Shown here: positions 17,250 to 25,737 of the stretch, piece by piece
Position numbering within the stretch: position 1 is the first letter of the stretch
Layout of the letters: every line of letters starts with the position of its first letter
Source: an uncultured bacterium
Lineage (GTDB): Bacteria; Verrucomicrobiota; Kiritimatiellia; CAIVKH01
NCBI GenBank assembly: GCA_903906425.1
Contig: CAIVKH010000021.1
Coordinates: 1 to 52,757, forward strand
Length of the DNA stretch: 52,757 nucleotides
Direction of reading: 5' to 3'
Position numbers and translations under genes: made by a program
Notes under the pieces: generated by a model
What the model was told of the DNA's origin: nothing
The model's input: the letters and a program-made list of their open reading frames with translations, nothing else
Databases searched by the model: none

Positions 17250-17712
17250 ATGAATAGAGCGATCTGGTTTCTTGGCGCGCTTGGTCTGTGCGGCGCGGCG
17301 TGGGCGAAGACCTATTCGCTGACGAACACCGAGCCGCCGTGGGATGTGATCCGCTACGAGACGGTCACGAATATTCCCGCGGGGACGAGGTCGGTTCTGT
17401 TCAAGTATGTGGTCAGCGGATCGACGGCGGGAAGCGGATCGTGCAGCCTCTACGCCGTGCACATGGAGGTGAATCACCAGCCGCGGTCCGTTCGATTTGA
17501 ACCTGCGAAGAAAAGACATTCCGATCAATCACATGCTGCCCAACGACGAGACCGCGCGCGGATGGAACTTCGAGCTGATCCTGCCGACTCCGGTCCCGGC
17601 CCGCTTCGTGCGCTACGAAGTCACGCCGCGCCACATCCTCGCCATTTTCGAAGTGCAGGTTCTCGATTCGATCAAGCATGAACCGTATGATCTGAAAATC
17701 GCCCTGCCCTGA
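17250..17712 (+). pseudogene. Small secreted protein gene with a frameshift
   Basis: The first frame starts MNRAIWFLGALGLCGAAWAK, a clear signal peptide, and continues sensibly to about HMEVNHQP (near 17480). It then turns into a basic, low-quality reading until 17681. The +1 alternative frame continues sensibly as PFDLNLRRKDIPINHML to VLDSIKHEPYDLKIALP, stopping at 17712. Joined at about 17480-17490 the product would be about 153 residues, rich in beta-strand pattern (VLFKYVVSG, LYAVHMEVNHQP, ARFVRYEV). Either the gene is broken, or one base is wrong in the sequence near CAGCCGCGGTCC, or frameshifting occurs. I do not recognise the family; the C-terminal half resembles a carbohydrate-associated beta-sandwich. 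Confidence 0.65.
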
Positions 17713-17740
17713 AACAGGCCGGCGGCCCTTGGAGTGAAAC

Positions 17741-19057
17741 ATGAAAACAACCCGGACAATTTTTACCGCGCGATGGGTTCCAATGATTGGAAGTCTCGCC
17801 CTCGCATTTTTCCAATCATTGGAAGTTTGCGCAGACGACGATCCGATCGCGCCCTTCAACAACGATAATCCGCCGCGGATCGTCACGACGCTGGAAACGT
17901 TCCGCACGAACGACGTCGAGGTCACGCAGCTGCGGTTCGAGTCGCGGCCGATCACGACGAGCAACGGCGTGGAGAACGTGGAGATTTTCGCGGCGCTGTG
18001 CCGGCCGGTGGTGGCGGCGGAAAATCTCAAATCGCAAATTCCAAATTCCAAATTGCCCGCGATCCTCGTGCTGCATGGCGGCGGCGGGAACGCGGAGGAG
18101 CGGCGCGCCATCGGCTGGGCAAAACGCGGCTACGTCGCGCTCGCGTCGGAGCTGCCCGACATCGGCAGTCCCGAGAAGTTGCAATCGCTCGGCCCGTTCC
18201 GGCGCGAGAAATATGGCGCGGGTCACTTCCGCGTGATCAACGGCGACGTGACCACGTGCGGCATTTTCGACGCGGTCGTCTCCGGCCTGAAGTCGCTCGC
18301 GCTGCTGCGCAGCCAGCCCGACGTGGACCGCTCGCGCGTCGGCATCGTTGGCGTTTCGTGGGGCGGCTACATGACGACCATGCTCAGCGGACTTGCCGGC
18401 GACCGCGTGCGCGCGGCATTTTCCGTGTACGGCTGCGGCTTCTACGATCACGGCAGCGCCGGCGGCAACAGCCTCGACAATCTCAAAGATCCCGTCGCGC
18501 GCGATGCGTGGCTGCGCTGGCTCGACGCAGGCCGCCGCGCGAAGGGAATCCGCTGCCCGATTTTCTTCGCCGCCGCGGCCGACGACTTTTTCTTTTTCCC
18601 GCCCGCGATGATGGCGACCTATGACGCGGTCGCGACGCCGAAGAACATCGTCTTCGCCCCGAACGTCAGCCACGCGATCAATCTTCCCGGCGGCACGCAC
18701 GGCTGGAACAGCGAGACGTGGGTTGACATGGAAATTCCGTGGTTCGATTTCCAATTGCGCGACCGCGGCGAACCGTTTCCCGCGATGACCGCCACCGGAG
18801 CGAAGCGTGACGGCGATGGAATCCGCGTCAGCTTCGAAGTCACGCGGCCCGCGACGATCACCAACACTGCCGTCTGGTACACCGCGGATGACGCATCGTG
18901 GCCGAAGAAAAAGTGGCTGCAGCTCGCGACGGAAAAGGGCTCCGCGCTGATTCCGGTCACGAATGCCGCGCAGACGATCCACTGGTATGCCGTCGCCAGC
19001 GACGCGCGGCCCGTCACGGTTTCGACGCCGATGCAAACCATCGAGCCGAAGAAATGA
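17741..19057 (+). CDS. Secreted alpha/beta hydrolase (acetyl xylan esterase / dienelactone hydrolase-like)
   Basis: 438 residues. The exported N-terminus is built from palindrome pair 7: MKTTRTIFTARWVPMIGSLA then LAFFQSLEVCADDDP, so the hydrophobic core of the signal sequence is largely repeat-encoded. The hydrolase domain follows with LPAILVLHGGGGN (oxyanion region), the nucleophile elbow GVSWGGY (S206), FFAAAADDFFFFP (likely acidic residue) and NVSHAINLPG (likely catalytic His). The last 90 residues form an extra beta-domain (VSFEVTRPATITNTAVWYT). Residues around NLKSQIPNSKLPA are encoded by an AAATTCC-type simple repeat (18021-18055). It probably acts on carbohydrate esters or small esters outside the cytoplasm; the substrate is unknown. 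Confidence 0.85.
   Translation: MKTTRTIFTARWVPMIGSLALAFFQSLEVCADDDPIAPFNNDNPPRIVTTLETFRTNDVEVTQLRFESRPITTSNGVENVEIFAALCRPVVAAENLKSQIPNSKLPAILVLHGGGGNAEERRAIGWAKRGYVALASELPDIGSPEKLQSLGPFRREKYGAGHFRVINGDVTTCGIFDAVVSGLKSLALLRSQPDVDRSRVGIVGVSWGGYMTTMLSGLAGDRVRAAFSVYGCGFYDHGSAGGNSLDNLKDPVARDAWLRWLDAGRRAKGIRCPIFFAAAADDFFFFPPAMMATYDAVATPKNIVFAPNVSHAINLPGGTHGWNSETWVDMEIPWFDFQLRDRGEPFPAMTATGAKRDGDGIRVSFEVTRPATITNTAVWYTADDASWPKKKWLQLATEKGSALIPVTNAAQTIHWYAVASDARPVTVSTPMQTIEPKK
17778..17824. repeat. Paired TTCCAAT palindromes, pair 7 (inside a signal peptide)
   Basis: TTCCAATGATTGGAA (17778) and TTCCAATCATTGGAA (17810), 32 bp apart. Within the hydrolase gene they are read as VPMIG and FQSLE. The copy read in the frame that would give TGA with a central G has C instead. 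Confidence 0.95.
18021..18055. repeat. AAATTCC simple repeat inserted in-frame
   Basis: AAATCTCAAATCGC followed by AAATTCC twice, an A/T-rich island in a GC-rich gene. It encodes NLKSQIPNSK just before the first strand of the hydrolase core (LPAILVLHGG), a place where a surface insertion would be tolerated. Confidence 0.6.
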
Positions 19058-19084
19058 CCATGCCCGCGAAAATCGCGATCGAGT

Positions 19085-19131
19085 TTCCAATCATTGGAGC
19101 TTTGCGCAGCCGGTTTTTCCAATCATTGGAA
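19085..19131. repeat. Paired TTCCAAT palindromes, pair 8
   Basis: TTCCAATCATTGGAG (19085) and TTCCAATCATTGGAA (19117), 32 bp apart. It lies between the hydrolase stop (19057) and the first gene of the respiratory operon (19283), ending 152 bp before it. CTTTGCG follows the first copy. Confidence 0.9.
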
Positions 19132-19282
19132 AAATACGGGAAGTGATGTAATGATCTTTTTCGCGTTTGGTGGGGATTCGAGGTGTCAGATCAATTCGGG
19201 TTCGACAGCCGGTGGCAGAGGGCTGGAAGTGTATCGAAGGGATTCCGCCCCGCGACAGGTGGCGTGAGATTATAGGTTTGGA

Positions 19283-19945
19283 ATGGCGCAAATTTTTCGA
19301 CCGGGCGCGACCACGGTTGCCCGGGTCGCGATTGCCGGTGGGTTTATCGGTTTGTTTGGTTTGCTGGTGCTCGGGGATGCGTTGCAGAAGTCGGCCTACG
19401 TAACGGAGGTCAATCTTTCCAAGGCGCAGAATCCGCCGTTCAGCCACAAGCACCACACGAGCCTTGGCATTGACTGCCGCTATTGTCACACGACGGCGGA
19501 AACGTCGTCGTTTGCCGGCATCCCGCCGACGCGCACCTGCATGAACTGCCACTCGATGATCTGGGCCGACGCGCCGATGCTCCAGCCCGTGCGCGACAGT
19601 TGGGCCACCGGCCAACCGCTGAAGTGGACGCGCGTTCACGACCTGCCGCAGTTCGTCTATTACAACCACTCGATCCATGTGAACAAGGGCATCGGCTGCG
19701 CGACGTGCCACGGGCGCGTGGACCAGATGCCGCTCGTTCATCGCGAGAACACGCTCTACATGGGCTGGTGCCTCGACTGCCATCGCGACCCGGCGAAGTT
19801 CATCCGCCCGCGCGACAAAATCACGCAGATGGATTACGCGGCGTCCGCCGGTGAACAGGCGGAGCTCGGAGCGGAGCTGATTCAGAAATATCACGTGAAC
19901 ACGAACGATTTCAGGATGCTGGACTGCTACAACTGCCACCGATGA
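19283..19945 (+). CDS. actA: Alternative complex III pentaheme cytochrome c subunit ActA
   Basis: 220 residues with one N-terminal membrane helix (about 12-32, VARVAIAGGFIGLFGLLVL) and five CxxCH heme sites: CRYCH (C65), CMNCH, CATCH, CLDCH and CYNCH at the C-terminus. This is the known heme number of ActA in alternative complex III, the quinol:acceptor oxidoreductase that replaces bc1 in many PVC and Bacteroidota members. Extra histidines (FSHKHHTSL, YYNHSIHVN) supply second axial ligands. It opens the operon actABCDEF-sco-coxBACD-ctaB. Its stop overlaps the actB start (ATGA at 19942). It faces the periplasm and should take electrons from the Fe-S subunit. Confidence 0.95.
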   Translation: MAQIFRPGATTVARVAIAGGFIGLFGLLVLGDALQKSAYVTEVNLSKAQNPPFSHKHHTSLGIDCRYCHTTAETSSFAGIPPTRTCMNCHSMIWADAPMLQPVRDSWATGQPLKWTRVHDLPQFVYYNHSIHVNKGIGCATCHGRVDQMPLVHRENTLYMGWCLDCHRDPAKFIRPRDKITQMDYAASAGEQAELGAELIQKYHVNTNDFRMLDCYNCHR

Positions 19946-22900
19946 ACCGCGAGAATTCAGAGCAACTTGATCCAGCCAAGGTCAGACAACTGACCCTGGA
20001 GAAGGCGCGCGATTTCATGAAGAACAAACGCGGCCGGCAGTACTGGCGCAGCCTCGAACAGCTTGCGCGCCGCGATGATTTTGGCGCGATGCTCGAAGAG
20101 GAAATTCCGCGGCAGGGCGCGGCCTTCGATCCGGTTGACCGGCGCGATTTCCTGCGGTTCATGGGCGCGTCGCTCGCGATCGGCGGGCTGACCGCCTGCA
20201 CGCGGCAGCCGCCGGAACGAATTGTTCCGTATGTGAAACCGCCGGAAGAAATGATTCCCGGCAAGCCGATGTTCTTCGCCACATCAATGCCCCTCGGCGG
20301 CTACGGACATGGACTCGTGATGACCAGCAACATGGGCCGGCCAACAAAGGCCGAGGGCAATCCGAATCATCCGGCCAGCCTCGGCGCGACCAGCGTCTTC
20401 GGGCAGGCGAGCATCTATTCGATGTTTGATCCGGACCGCTCGCAAAATATTTTGAACCGCGGACGCCCGGGCAGTTGGGAACTGTTCCTCAAGGAACTCG
20501 AAGAAGCTCTCGATGGCGTTGCGCCCGAGGGCGGCGCCGGGCTTCGGATTCTTTCCGAGACGATCACCTCGCCGGCGCTCGCGGCGCAGATGAAAGAATT
20601 CCAAACGAAATTTCCGCAGGCGAAGTGGATTCAATACGAGCCGGTGAATCGTGAAAACTTCCACGCGGGCGCGCGGCTCGCCTTCGGCGCGTTTTTCGAC
20701 ACGGTCTATCATCTCGACAAGGCGAAGATCATCGTTGCGCTTGATTCCGATTTCCTTTCGTTCGGCCCCGGTCACGTTCGATATGCGCGCGATTTCGCGG
20801 CGGGCCGCAACGTTCTCGGCGATCCGGCCGCCATCGAAATGAACCGGCTCTACGCGATTGAAACCGGATTGACCGTGACCGGCGCATCGGCGGATCACCG
20901 CCTTGCGGTTGCGCCATCGCACATCGAAGGCATCGCCCGCGCGATTGCCCGCGGTGTCGGAATCGAAGTCGCCGGCGACGACGCGCACGGCGCAGAGACT
21001 TTTGTCCAGGCCGTCGTGAAAGATTTGCGTGCGAATGTCGGCAGAGCCGTCGTCATCGCCGGCGAACATTTGCCGCCGATGATCCAGGCGCTCGCGCACG
21101 CGATCAACGACATGCTCAAGGCGCGGGGATCAACTGTCACACAACATTTTCCGGTGGCGGTAAAGGCGGACTATCAAACACTGTCGCTGAAAATTCTGGC
21201 GCAAGAAATGGACGCCGGGAAGATTGACGCGATCATCGTGCTCGGCGGGAATCCGGTTTATTACGCGCCGGCCGATTTGAAATTCGCCGAGGCGTTCAAC
21301 AAGGTCAAATTCCGCGTTCACCTCGGACTCTATGCCGATGAAACGGCACAGCAGTGCCACTGGCACATCCCGGAGGCGCATTTCCTCGAAGCGTGGGGCG
21401 ACGTGCGCGCGTTCGATGGAACCTCATCGGTTGTGCAGCCGCTGATCGAACCGCTGTACGGCGGCAAATCAATTCACGAAATGGTCGCGACGATTCTCGG
21501 ACGCTCATCGAAGAAGAGCTACGAGATCATCAAGGAATTCTGGAAGTCGCGGCTGTCGGCAGGCGACACCGAATTCAACTGGCGCAAGACGCTACACGAT
21601 GGCTTCGTTGCTGGTTCACCCGGCCCGGCGATAAAGCCGTTGATCCGTTCCGCGTTTCTCGCGCTACCGCCTGCGCCCGCGCCTGCAGTAGGAATCGAAC
21701 TCGTGTTTGCGCCGGATTACAGTGCGTACGACGGACGCTTCGCGAACAACGGCTGGCTTCAGGAACTGCCGCGCTCCACAACGAAGATCGTCTGGGACAA
21801 CGCGCTGCTGGTCGGAACGAAAACAGCCGAAATCAAAGGCTGGAAAGACGGCGACGTCGTCGGACTCTCGACCAGCGCAGGCAAAATCAATGTTCCAATT
21901 TCCCGTGTTCCGGGAATCACCGAGAATGTTGCCATCCTGAATCTCGGCTACGGACGCACGACCGGCGGGCGCGTTTTGAAAGATTGCGGCTTTAATACCT
22001 ACGCAATCCGAAGCAGCACCCAGCCGTGGTTCACGACGGCGGCCGCGGCGGCGACTGGCGGAAAATACGAGATCGTCACGACGCAGCATCAGCATGAAAT
22101 GCAGGAGATGGGCGATCCGCAGGAAACGACGATTTCGGAATTCCGAAAGAAACCGGACTTCCTTTTGCGACACTACTATCGCGATTCGTCGCTGGCCGAT
22201 TATCAGAAGCGCCCGAAAGAGAGCTTCACCCAGGAAGTCGAGGAATCCGAGAAGGACAAGAAGACCGGCAAGGTCGTTTCGATCTATCCGGATTTCGACT
22301 ACAGCAAGGGCAACCAGTGGGGCATGGTAATCAATCTGAACACCTGCATCGGCTGTAATGCCTGCATGATCGCATGTGTCGCGGAAAATAATATTTCGGT
22401 CGTCGGCAAGGACCAGACGCGCCGCCAGCGTTCGATGCACTGGATTCGCGTGGACCGCTATTTCTCCGGCGACAAAAACGCACCGACTGTCAGCTTCCAG
22501 CCGGTGCCGTGCCAGCAGTGCGAAGAGGCGCCGTGCGAAACCGTGTGTCCGGTGGCCGCCACGACGCACAGCCGCGAAGGTTTGAACCAGATGGTTTACA
22601 ACCGCTGCGTCGGCACGCGCTATTGCTCGAACAACTGCCCATACAAAGTCCGCCGTTTCAATTTTTACAAATTCGCCGATCACGAAACGCCGAGTTTCAA
22701 ACTCATGCGCAATCCGAACGTCACCGTCCGCTCGCGCGGCGTGATGGAGAAATGCACCTACTGCATCCAGCGCATCGCTGCCGCGCGAATCGAGGGCAAG
22801 AAGAAATCGCTCGCCGATCCGTCCCGCGCGGAAAACAACGTGCTGCCCGGTGAAGTCGTCACGGCCTGCCAGCAGGTCTGCCCGACGAGGGCGATCGTTT

Positions 22901-23076
22901 TCGGCGATGTGAATAATCCGAAGGATCCGATTGTTGCGCTCAAGCAACACCAACTGAACTATTCACTGTTCGCCGAACTTGCGACACGCCCGCGCACGAC
23001 GTATCTCGGCCGCATTCGCAATTTGAATCCTGATCTTGAAGCCAGCACTCCGGACAAGGAGCACGGAAAAGCCTGA
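19942..23076 (+). CDS. actB: Alternative complex III iron-sulfur/molybdopterin-like subunit ActB
   Basis: 1044 residues. After a cytoplasm-like lead of about 65 residues comes a twin-arginine motif RRDFLRFMGASLAIGGLTAC (R67, R68; C86 a possible lipid site), indicating Tat export. Residues about 100-770 form a molybdopterin oxidoreductase-like body; in characterised complexes this domain holds no molybdenum. From about 795 the ferredoxin-like part has CIGCNACMIAC (C802), CQQCEEAPCETVCP, CVGTRYCSNNCPY and CTYC...CQQVCP, enough ligands for four clusters, as is usual for the family. The stop overlaps the actC start (TGATG at 23074-23078). It conducts electrons from the membrane subunits to ActA. 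Confidence 0.95.
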   Translation: MNRENSEQLDPAKVRQLTLEKARDFMKNKRGRQYWRSLEQLARRDDFGAMLEEEIPRQGAAFDPVDRRDFLRFMGASLAIGGLTACTRQPPERIVPYVKPPEEMIPGKPMFFATSMPLGGYGHGLVMTSNMGRPTKAEGNPNHPASLGATSVFGQASIYSMFDPDRSQNILNRGRPGSWELFLKELEEALDGVAPEGGAGLRILSETITSPALAAQMKEFQTKFPQAKWIQYEPVNRENFHAGARLAFGAFFDTVYHLDKAKIIVALDSDFLSFGPGHVRYARDFAAGRNVLGDPAAIEMNRLYAIETGLTVTGASADHRLAVAPSHIEGIARAIARGVGIEVAGDDAHGAETFVQAVVKDLRANVGRAVVIAGEHLPPMIQALAHAINDMLKARGSTVTQHFPVAVKADYQTLSLKILAQEMDAGKIDAIIVLGGNPVYYAPADLKFAEAFNKVKFRVHLGLYADETAQQCHWHIPEAHFLEAWGDVRAFDGTSSVVQPLIEPLYGGKSIHEMVATILGRSSKKSYEIIKEFWKSRLSAGDTEFNWRKTLHDGFVAGSPGPAIKPLIRSAFLALPPAPAPAVGIELVFAPDYSAYDGRFANNGWLQELPRSTTKIVWDNALLVGTKTAEIKGWKDGDVVGLSTSAGKINVPISRVPGITENVAILNLGYGRTTGGRVLKDCGFNTYAIRSSTQPWFTTAAAAATGGKYEIVTTQHQHEMQEMGDPQETTISEFRKKPDFLLRHYYRDSSLADYQKRPKESFTQEVEESEKDKKTGKVVSIYPDFDYSKGNQWGMVINLNTCIGCNACMIACVAENNISVVGKDQTRRQRSMHWIRVDRYFSGDKNAPTVSFQPVPCQQCEEAPCETVCPVAATTHSREGLNQMVYNRCVGTRYCSNNCPYKVRRFNFYKFADHETPSFKLMRNPNVTVRSRGVMEKCTYCIQRIAAARIEGKKKSLADPSRAENNVLPGEVVTACQQVCPTRAIVFGDVNNPKDPIVALKQHQLNYSLFAELATRPRTTYLGRIRNLNPDLEASTPDKEHGKA

Positions 23077-24485
23077 TGTTCACGGAACCGAAAACATTGC
23101 CGGCCAATGTGGGCTTCGAGGAAATTGATGCGATCATCGAGCCGGCCCACACGTATGAGACGGCTACGAAACGCATCAGCGACGTCGTCATTGGCGAACG
23201 AGGCCAGCCTGTTTTCTGGTGGATCATGTTCCTCATCGCGACATCGCTGTTTGTCCTGCTGCTGCTCGCGACCAGCGTGCTGGTGACGGAAGGCGTTGGA
23301 ATCTGGGGCATCAACCAGCCCGTCGCGTGGGGTTTCGCGATCATCAACTTCGTCTGGTGGATCGGCATCGGCCACGCGGGCACGCTGATTTCGGCGATCC
23401 TGTTTTTGTTCCGCCAGCGCTGGCGCACGGGGATCAACCGTTTCGCGGAAACGATGACGATCTTCGCGGTCATGTGCGCCGGCATCTTTCCGATTCTGCA
23501 CACCGGCCGCCCGTGGCTGGCGTACTGGCTGTTCCCCTACCCCAGCGTCATGCAAATGTGGCCGCAATTTCGCAGCCCGCTGATGTGGGACGTGTTCGCG
23601 GTCTCGACGTATCTGACCGTCTCGGTCCTGTTCTGGTACACCGGCCTCGTTCCGGATTTCGCAACGCTGCGCGACCGCGCGCGCACCATGGCGCAGCGAA
23701 AAATGTACGCCATTCTTTCGCTCGGCTGGCGCAATTCGTCGCTCCACTGGCAGCGTTACGAAATGGTTTATCTGATCCTCGCCGGCCTCTCGACTCCGCT
23801 GGTGCTGTCCGTCCACTCGGTCGTGTCGCTCGACTTCGCCGTCGCGATTCTGCCCGGCTGGCACACGACCATCTTCCCGCCGTACTTCGTCGCCGGCGCG
23901 ATCTTCTCCGGCTTCGCGATGGTGCTGACCGCCGCGATCCCCTTCCGAAATGTCTATGGCCTCAAGGACCTGATCACGACGCAGCACCTCGACACGATGG
24001 GCAAGTTCATGCTCCTGACCAGCTCGATGGTCTGTTACGGCTACACGATGGAGGTCTTCTGCGCGCTGTTTTACAGCGGCAGCAAATACGAATATTTCAT
24101 GATGTATAACCGCATGTTCGGCCCATACTGGTGGGGCTACTGGCTGCTCATCACCTGCAACCTGGCCATACCGCAACTGCTCTGGATCAAGAAAGTCCGC
24201 ATCAGCCCCATCCCGCTGTTCCTCATCTCGATCACCTCAAACGTCGGCATGTGGTTGGAACGTTATGAAATCGTCCTCTCAACGCACCGCGATTTCCTTC
24301 CTTCCTCGTGGGGCCTTTACTGGCCGACGAAATGGGACTGGATGATGTTCATCGGCACGCTCGGATTTTTCTTTTTCAATTTCATGCTCTTCACCCGCTT
24401 CGCGCCAATCATTTCGCAGTTTGAAGTCCGCCAGCTCATCCACGACGAAAAAGGTTTTCTGCCGCAACAACACCACCCGCGCTGA
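23076..24485 (+). CDS. actC: Alternative complex III NrfD-like membrane subunit ActC
   Basis: 469 residues with about ten hydrophobic helices. The NrfD/PsrC signature region is present (WGINQPVAWGFAIINFVWWI, GHAGTLISAILFLFRQRW, HSVVSLDFAVAILPGWHTT). In this complex ActC and ActF are the quinone-associated membrane bundles; ActC is the subunit usually credited with quinol binding next to ActB. The start overlaps the end of actB and actD begins 2 bp after the stop, so translation is tightly coupled. Confidence 0.94.
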   Translation: MFTEPKTLPANVGFEEIDAIIEPAHTYETATKRISDVVIGERGQPVFWWIMFLIATSLFVLLLLATSVLVTEGVGIWGINQPVAWGFAIINFVWWIGIGHAGTLISAILFLFRQRWRTGINRFAETMTIFAVMCAGIFPILHTGRPWLAYWLFPYPSVMQMWPQFRSPLMWDVFAVSTYLTVSVLFWYTGLVPDFATLRDRARTMAQRKMYAILSLGWRNSSLHWQRYEMVYLILAGLSTPLVLSVHSVVSLDFAVAILPGWHTTIFPPYFVAGAIFSGFAMVLTAAIPFRNVYGLKDLITTQHLDTMGKFMLLTSSMVCYGYTMEVFCALFYSGSKYEYFMMYNRMFGPYWWGYWLLITCNLAIPQLLWIKKVRISPIPLFLISITSNVGMWLERYEIVLSTHRDFLPSSWGLYWPTKWDWMMFIGTLGFFFFNFMLFTRFAPIISQFEVRQLIHDEKGFLPQQHHPR

Positions 24486-24487
24486 CC

Positions 24488-25054
24488 ATGCACGACACGA
24501 AAATACCAACCATCTATGGCCTGCTGGCCGAGTTCAGCTCGGACCGCGCGATGGTCCGCGCCGCGCGGAAAGTCCGCGTGGCAGGCTTCAAGCGTATTGA
24601 CGCGTTCATGCCGTTTCCCATCCACGGCATCCACGAAGTGCTTGGCCAGAAAAACACGAAGCTGAATCTCGTGATGCTCGTCGCGGGTGCCGCCGGCGCG
24701 ATGATCGGTCTGGGATTGCAGTGGTGGATTTGCGCGTCGGCCAATCCGTTCATCGTCGCCGGCAAACCGTTTTTCAGCTGGCCCAGTTTCATCCCCGTGA
24801 TTTTCGAATGCACCGTGCTGGTCTCCGCCGTCACCGGCTTTTTCGTGCTGTGGGGCCGCAACGATCTGCCGCGCCTGCACCACCCGCTTTTTGCGATCAA
24901 GGAATTCGAGCGCGCCAGCACCGACAAATTTTTCATCGTCATCAAATCCGACGATCCGCTGTACGACGACGCGAACACGCGCGAATTCCTGAAATCAATC
25001 GGCGCGGAAAATATTTATGAAGTCCCGATGGACGGCGCGACGGAAATCGACTGA
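24488..25054 (+). CDS. actD: Alternative complex III subunit ActD (DUF3341)
   Basis: 188 residues. The N-terminal soluble part (TIYGLLAEFSSDRAMVRAAR, GFKRIDAFMPFPIHGIHEVL) is the DUF3341 hallmark. Two membrane helices follow (about 58-78 and 95-120), then a cytoplasmic tail (FIVIKSDDPLYDDANTREFL). This is the usual size and layout of ActD, a structural membrane subunit of the complex. It lies between actC and actE with 2-bp gaps on both sides. Confidence 0.93.
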   Translation: MHDTKIPTIYGLLAEFSSDRAMVRAARKVRVAGFKRIDAFMPFPIHGIHEVLGQKNTKLNLVMLVAGAAGAMIGLGLQWWICASANPFIVAGKPFFSWPSFIPVIFECTVLVSAVTGFFVLWGRNDLPRLHHPLFAIKEFERASTDKFFIVIKSDDPLYDDANTREFLKSIGAENIYEVPMDGATEID

Positions 25055-25056
25055 AC

Positions 25057-25728
25057 ATGATCCGCTTCACAAACAGATTTTTAAACTTCCAATCATTGGA
25101 AAAATGCGCGACCGCAATTTCCAATCATTGGAAAAATGCGGCGATCGGCGCGGCGATGATCGCGGGACTTTTCGTGGTTTCGGGCTGCGAGCTGCGGCGC
25201 GCGATGTATGACCAGCCGAAGATCGCGCGGCCGCTGATGGAATCAACATTCTGGGCCGACGGCATGGGCTCGCGGCCGCTCGTCGAAGGCGTCGTGCCGT
25301 GGTCGGACGGCCCGTACATCGAAGATGCACTGCTCACCGACGGCAAGCAGTTCAACGCGGCGACGACGAACCTGATGGACGCGGTGATTTTTCCGTTCCC
25401 GATCACCGCGGACGATCTCGCACGCGGCAAGGAGCGCTTCGAAATTTTCTGCACGCCGTGCCACGACCGCGCCGGAACGGGCAACGGCATGATCGCGAAT
25501 CGCGGCTTCAAGCATCCGCCGACCTATCACCAGGACCGGCTGCGCGCCGCGGTGCCGGGATATTTTTATGGCGTGATCAAAAACGGATTCGGCGTGATGC
25601 AAGGCTACGCGCCGCAAATCCCGGTCGAGGACCGCTGGCGGATCGTCGCCTACGTCCGCGCGCTGCAATTCAGCCAGAACGCCGACCCGATGGATTTGCC
25701 GCCGGAGCTGGCCGGACAATTGAAATGA
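25057..25728 (+). CDS. actE: Alternative complex III monoheme cytochrome c lipoprotein ActE
   Basis: 223 residues. The signal sequence is extended by palindrome pair 9: FQSLEKC and SNHWKN are read before the real hydrophobic core AAIGAAMIAGLFVVSGC, so the lipidation cysteine falls at C44, later than usual. The mature part has one heme site, CTPCHD (C132-H136), and the cytochrome c fold with candidate Met ligand in GFGVMQGYAP. ActE is the periplasmic cytochrome that can pass electrons to the oxidase. The ActE family phrase RPLVEGVVPWSD is visible near the N-terminus. It starts 2 bp after actD, and actF follows after 9 bp. Confidence 0.95.
   Translation: MIRFTNRFLNFQSLEKCATAISNHWKNAAIGAAMIAGLFVVSGCELRRAMYDQPKIARPLMESTFWADGMGSRPLVEGVVPWSDGPYIEDALLTDGKQFNAATTNLMDAVIFPFPITADDLARGKERFEIFCTPCHDRAGTGNGMIANRGFKHPPTYHQDRLRAAVPGYFYGVIKNGFGVMQGYAPQIPVEDRWRIVAYVRALQFSQNADPMDLPPELAGQLK
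25087..25133. repeat. Paired TTCCAAT palindromes, pair 9 (inside actE signal region)
   Basis: TTCCAATCATTGGAA at 25087 and 25119, both perfect, 32 bp apart, each followed by AAATGCG; the second is preceded by CCGCAAT. They are read as FQSLEKC and SNHWKN in the n-region of the ActE lipoprotein signal, inside a tightly packed operon. Confidence 0.95.
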
Positions 25729-25737
25729 TTTTTTGAA

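Noticed and set aside
19117..19155. Palindrome arm TTGGAA acting as a -35 promoter box
   Set aside because: At pair 8 an AATGAT lies 18 bp away, but pairs 3, 4 and 6 have no -10-like hexamer at that distance, and several pairs are not upstream of any gene.
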